DNA of 64,000 nucleotides from the NCBI RefSeq assembly GCF_022984075.1, contig NZ_JALAAD010000001.1:2554501-2618500 (forward strand). Direction: 5' to 3'. Both the position numbers and the translations under genes were made by a program. Below, piece after piece: positions 62,279 to 64,000 of this stretch. Numbering within the stretch: position 1 is the stretch's first letter; the number at the start of each line of letters is the position of its first letter. This DNA is from Synechococcus sp. C9. GTDB taxonomy: Bacteria; Cyanobacteriota; Cyanobacteriia; Gloeomargaritales; Gloeomargaritaceae. The notes beneath the pieces were generated by a model. That model was not told the origin of the DNA. It did not search any database and worked only from the letters and a program-made list of their open reading frames with translations.

Positions 62279-62434
62279 ATTATGCGTAGAAATTCTGGGG
62301 AATTCAATCATGCCCCTGCGACGATAATCCCTATAATTTGTAACCTGTGGAACATCCTAATTTTTAACCATGTCTTTGTGGTAATCACTCACTGATGGGT
62401 GATAAGCTCAATCTGTTTTTTACGAGGGGGGAAT

Positions 62435-62815
62435 ATGAATATCAATTGGTCAGTGGTGGCAGTGGTTTTGGCACTGGGGGGTACGGCGGTAGCGGCTCCT
62501 AAAACCTTCAGCTATGGGTGCGGCACGGGCTGTGGGATAGAAGCTCGTTTGGTTGGGTCGGTGGAAATGGTCGCCGATGGCATTAAACGGGGGGCGTTTC
62601 AGCAACAAATGTTCACCAACGGCAAAAAATCCGGTGCGCCCCAACCGGTCTATGCCTGGGCACTATGTTTCGACAAAAAAGTGGCGTTTAGCCCCAGCCA
62701 AGACTTCACCAGTGGCAAGGGCTGGCAACCCCTCAACCAAAAAGACTGGTCGGCGAACTACACCACCGCCGCTGGGGGCATGGGCTATGACTACGATGTC
62801 CTATGCGGTCGGTAG
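62435..62815 (+). CDS. Small secreted protein of unknown function
   Basis: About 126 residues from ATG 62435 behind GAGGGGGGA. An N-terminal signal peptide (MNINWSVVAVVLALGGTAVA) is followed by SYGCGTGCGIEARLVGSVEM and a C-terminal CGR; three or four cysteines could form disulfides in the periplasm. I recognise no domain. The last 15 bp overlap the convergent isoaspartyl peptidase gene. A longer start at 62399 is rejected because it lacks a ribosome site. Confidence 0.7.
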   Translation: MNINWSVVAVVLALGGTAVAAPKTFSYGCGTGCGIEARLVGSVEMVADGIKRGAFQQQMFTNGKKSGAPQPVYAWALCFDKKVAFSPSQDFTSGKGWQPLNQKDWSANYTTAAGGMGYDYDVLCGR

Positions 62816-63733
62816 AGTATCTCCGATAATATTGTTAGTACAGTATGCCGCCAGGATAATTTCCGTGGTGTGACCCCAGGCGATATTGCCCTGGGCATCC
62901 AAACCGATGGCTCCCAAATCCCGTCCCCGTTGGTCACATTCTGCCAAGGAGCGTTCAAATGCCTCGGCTAAGGTCATGCCATCGGTAACCCGTACCACAA
63001 TCCGGGCGGCGAGACATTCATTGATAATATCTTCCCCAATCCCCGTACAACTAATGGCGGCACAATCATTGGCGTAGGTGCCCGCAGGCATGGCGGAATC
63101 GCTCACCCGCCCGATCCGTTCCCCCCCTTTGCCCCCGGTGGATGTACCCGCCGCCAGATGCCCCTGGATGTCCCGCACCACCACCCCAATTGTGCCCATC
63201 TCGCTGACCAAATTCATCAACGCCCCGTCTTTGCATTCGTTCACCCATTCCTGCAGGCGTTGGGGGGTAATGGGATTGTACAGCGGGATATGCAGTTCCC
63301 TTGCCAGTTCTACGGTGCCCACATCGGCGATCACCCGGTCGTTTTGGGTTTGCAAAAATTGCGCCAAGGTAATCGGATGCTGTACCCGTTGGGCATTGAT
63401 CACGCCGCTAAAGGTTTGGGTATGCCCGTCCATCAAAGCGGCACTCAGGCGCACCTGCCCATCCGATTGCAAAACCGCCCCTGTCCCGGCGTTGAATTGG
63501 GGGTCATCTTCCAGCATTTGACAACCCCTGACCACCGCCTCTAGGGCAGGCATTCCCTGGGTTAAATGCTCATAAATTTTGTGAACAATGTGATGCAGGG
63601 ATTCCCGCAGGGGTGAAACGGCTCCTTTACTTTTGAGGGTGGCACCTGCCCCCCCATGAATGATCACCTGCGGACCAGGGGCACTGGGTTGACTGCCAAG
63701 GCGGTAGGACACGGCATATCCCGGAAACGGCAT
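62801..63733 (-). CDS. iaaA: Isoaspartyl peptidase/L-asparaginase (plant-type, Ntn hydrolase)
   Basis: A 310-residue Ntn-hydrolase. VIIHGGAG near residue 24, NAGTGAVLQ, and the self-processing site EMGTIGVVVRD with nucleophile Thr181 are intact; GTSTGGK and GDSAIPGxG-like VSDSAMPAGTYAND follow. It autocleaves before Thr181 into two subunits. It hydrolyses beta-aspartyl dipeptides, including beta-Asp-Arg from cyanophycin, and asparagine. It fits the cphB-cphA genes at 28-31.5 kb, though not linked in an operon. Convergent with the small secreted protein. Confidence 0.94.
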   Translation of the reverse strand: MPFPGYAVSYRLGSQPSAPGPQVIIHGGAGATLKSKGAVSPLRESLHHIVHKIYEHLTQGMPALEAVVRGCQMLEDDPQFNAGTGAVLQSDGQVRLSAALMDGHTQTFSGVINAQRVQHPITLAQFLQTQNDRVIADVGTVELARELHIPLYNPITPQRLQEWVNECKDGALMNLVSEMGTIGVVVRDIQGHLAAGTSTGGKGGERIGRVSDSAMPAGTYANDCAAISCTGIGEDIINECLAARIVVRVTDGMTLAEAFERSLAECDQRGRDLGAIGLDAQGNIAWGHTTEIILAAYCTNNIIGDTLPTA

Positions 63734-63834
63734 AGTTCTTTTGTACCATGTTCCCCGCCGGACTCCACAAAGGCGAACCTATCGGCTACACTGACTGGTA
63801 TTAAGTGAATACCCTGGGGATAATACTGGCAAAA

Positions 63835-64000
63835 ATGGAACGTTTTGTGGATGCGGAAACCAACCCCATTCAACCCCTATGGATGACGGCTCTTTCCACC
63901 CAGGTCTCCCTAGAACGGGCGATTCAGGAAGTGACGGCACAGGTGCAGAGCGTGCGCCCGGTGGATTTAGCCTTTTTGTTTATTAGCGAAAGTTTCACCA
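63835..64000 (+). CDS. FIST-domain sensory protein, partial (N-terminus)
   Basis: Cut by the window end after 55 codons from ATG 63835. The sequence contains WMTALSTQVSLERAIQEV and VDLAFLFIS, the pattern of the FIST N-terminal ligand-binding domain seen in cyanobacterial small-ligand sensor proteins. The C-terminal FIST_C domain lies beyond the window. Divergent from iaaA with a 101-bp gap. Confidence 0.7.
   Translation, partial: MERFVDAETNPIQPLWMTALSTQVSLERAIQEVTAQVQSVRPVDLAFLFISESFT

Overview
The window reads as the chromosome of a unicellular cyanobacterium with moderately high GC. It carries lineage markers of oxygenic phototrophs: the photosystem II assembly pair rubA-ycf48, the Rieske protein PetC, PipX, an IctB-family protein, cyanophycinase plus cyanophycin synthetase, a CGLD27/DUF1230 protein, the DUF2605/DUF2973 pair, SepF and lumenal/thylakoid-type proteins. 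Gene content and the dense TA-flanked dispersed repeats made me think of an early-branching lineage such as Gloeomargarita; that is an inference only and needs a database comparison.

Layout. 1-5.2 kb: tandem Uma2/DUF820 genes, a VOC protein, a cysteine desulfurase, small conserved proteins, ictB and the DUF2973/DUF2605 pair. 5.3-10.4 kb: a secreted amine oxidase, then rubA-ycf48-acyltransferase as one tight operon (psbEFLJ is absent behind ycf48), then mltA facing it. 10.7-19.6 kb: a universal stress protein, initiator tRNA-Met, class 3 asparaginase, DUF1230, a TPR protein, a 151-bp direct repeat, lpxD, a HAD-like protein without its nucleophile, a large repeat protein and a GT4 glycosyltransferase. 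19.6-26.3 kb: an M16 peptidase, sufCDS with overlapping ends (no sufB), and a glycine-zipper protein coupled to a DUF1614 membrane protein. 26.5-34.3 kb: a peroxiredoxin/2OG-oxygenase fusion and the cphB-cphA-polA operon. 34.7-43.5 kb: leuB, a small membrane protein-sdhC-sdhA operon, lpdA-trpC, a Nudix-like protein, DUF2214, petC, DUF2892. 43.7-48.2 kb: an adaptor plus MacB-type permease without ATPase, directly followed by a stack of nested IS630-type insertions. 48.2-52.0 kb: methyltransferase, proC, sepF, pipY, pipX. 52.2-64 kb: an intein-containing but C-terminally missing class II ribonucleotide reductase, a holin-like protein, uvrA, apt, sulfiredoxin, dpsA, a thioredoxin-like lumenal protein, an ABC-2 permease, an orphan nucleotidyltransferase, a small secreted protein, isoaspartyl peptidase and the start of a FIST protein.

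Functional themes. Nitrogen storage and turnover is unusually concentrated: cphA makes cyanophycin, cphB cuts it to beta-Asp-Arg, the iaaA-type isoaspartyl peptidase can split that dipeptide, a class 3 asparaginase is present, and PipX/PipY belong to PII/NtcA nitrogen signalling. Oxidative-stress functions (peroxiredoxin fusion, sulfiredoxin, Dps) and Fe-S assembly (SufCDS, a second cysteine desulfurase) are the other strong group.

Mobile DNA. Intergenic spaces hold two families of short non-coding elements with terminal inverted repeats starting TATAGCAATCCT or (G)GGCACCTCTAT, sharing a GC-rich core. One copy of the second family was hit by an IS630-type element, which was itself hit by a different IS630-type element, and all three layers can still be read.
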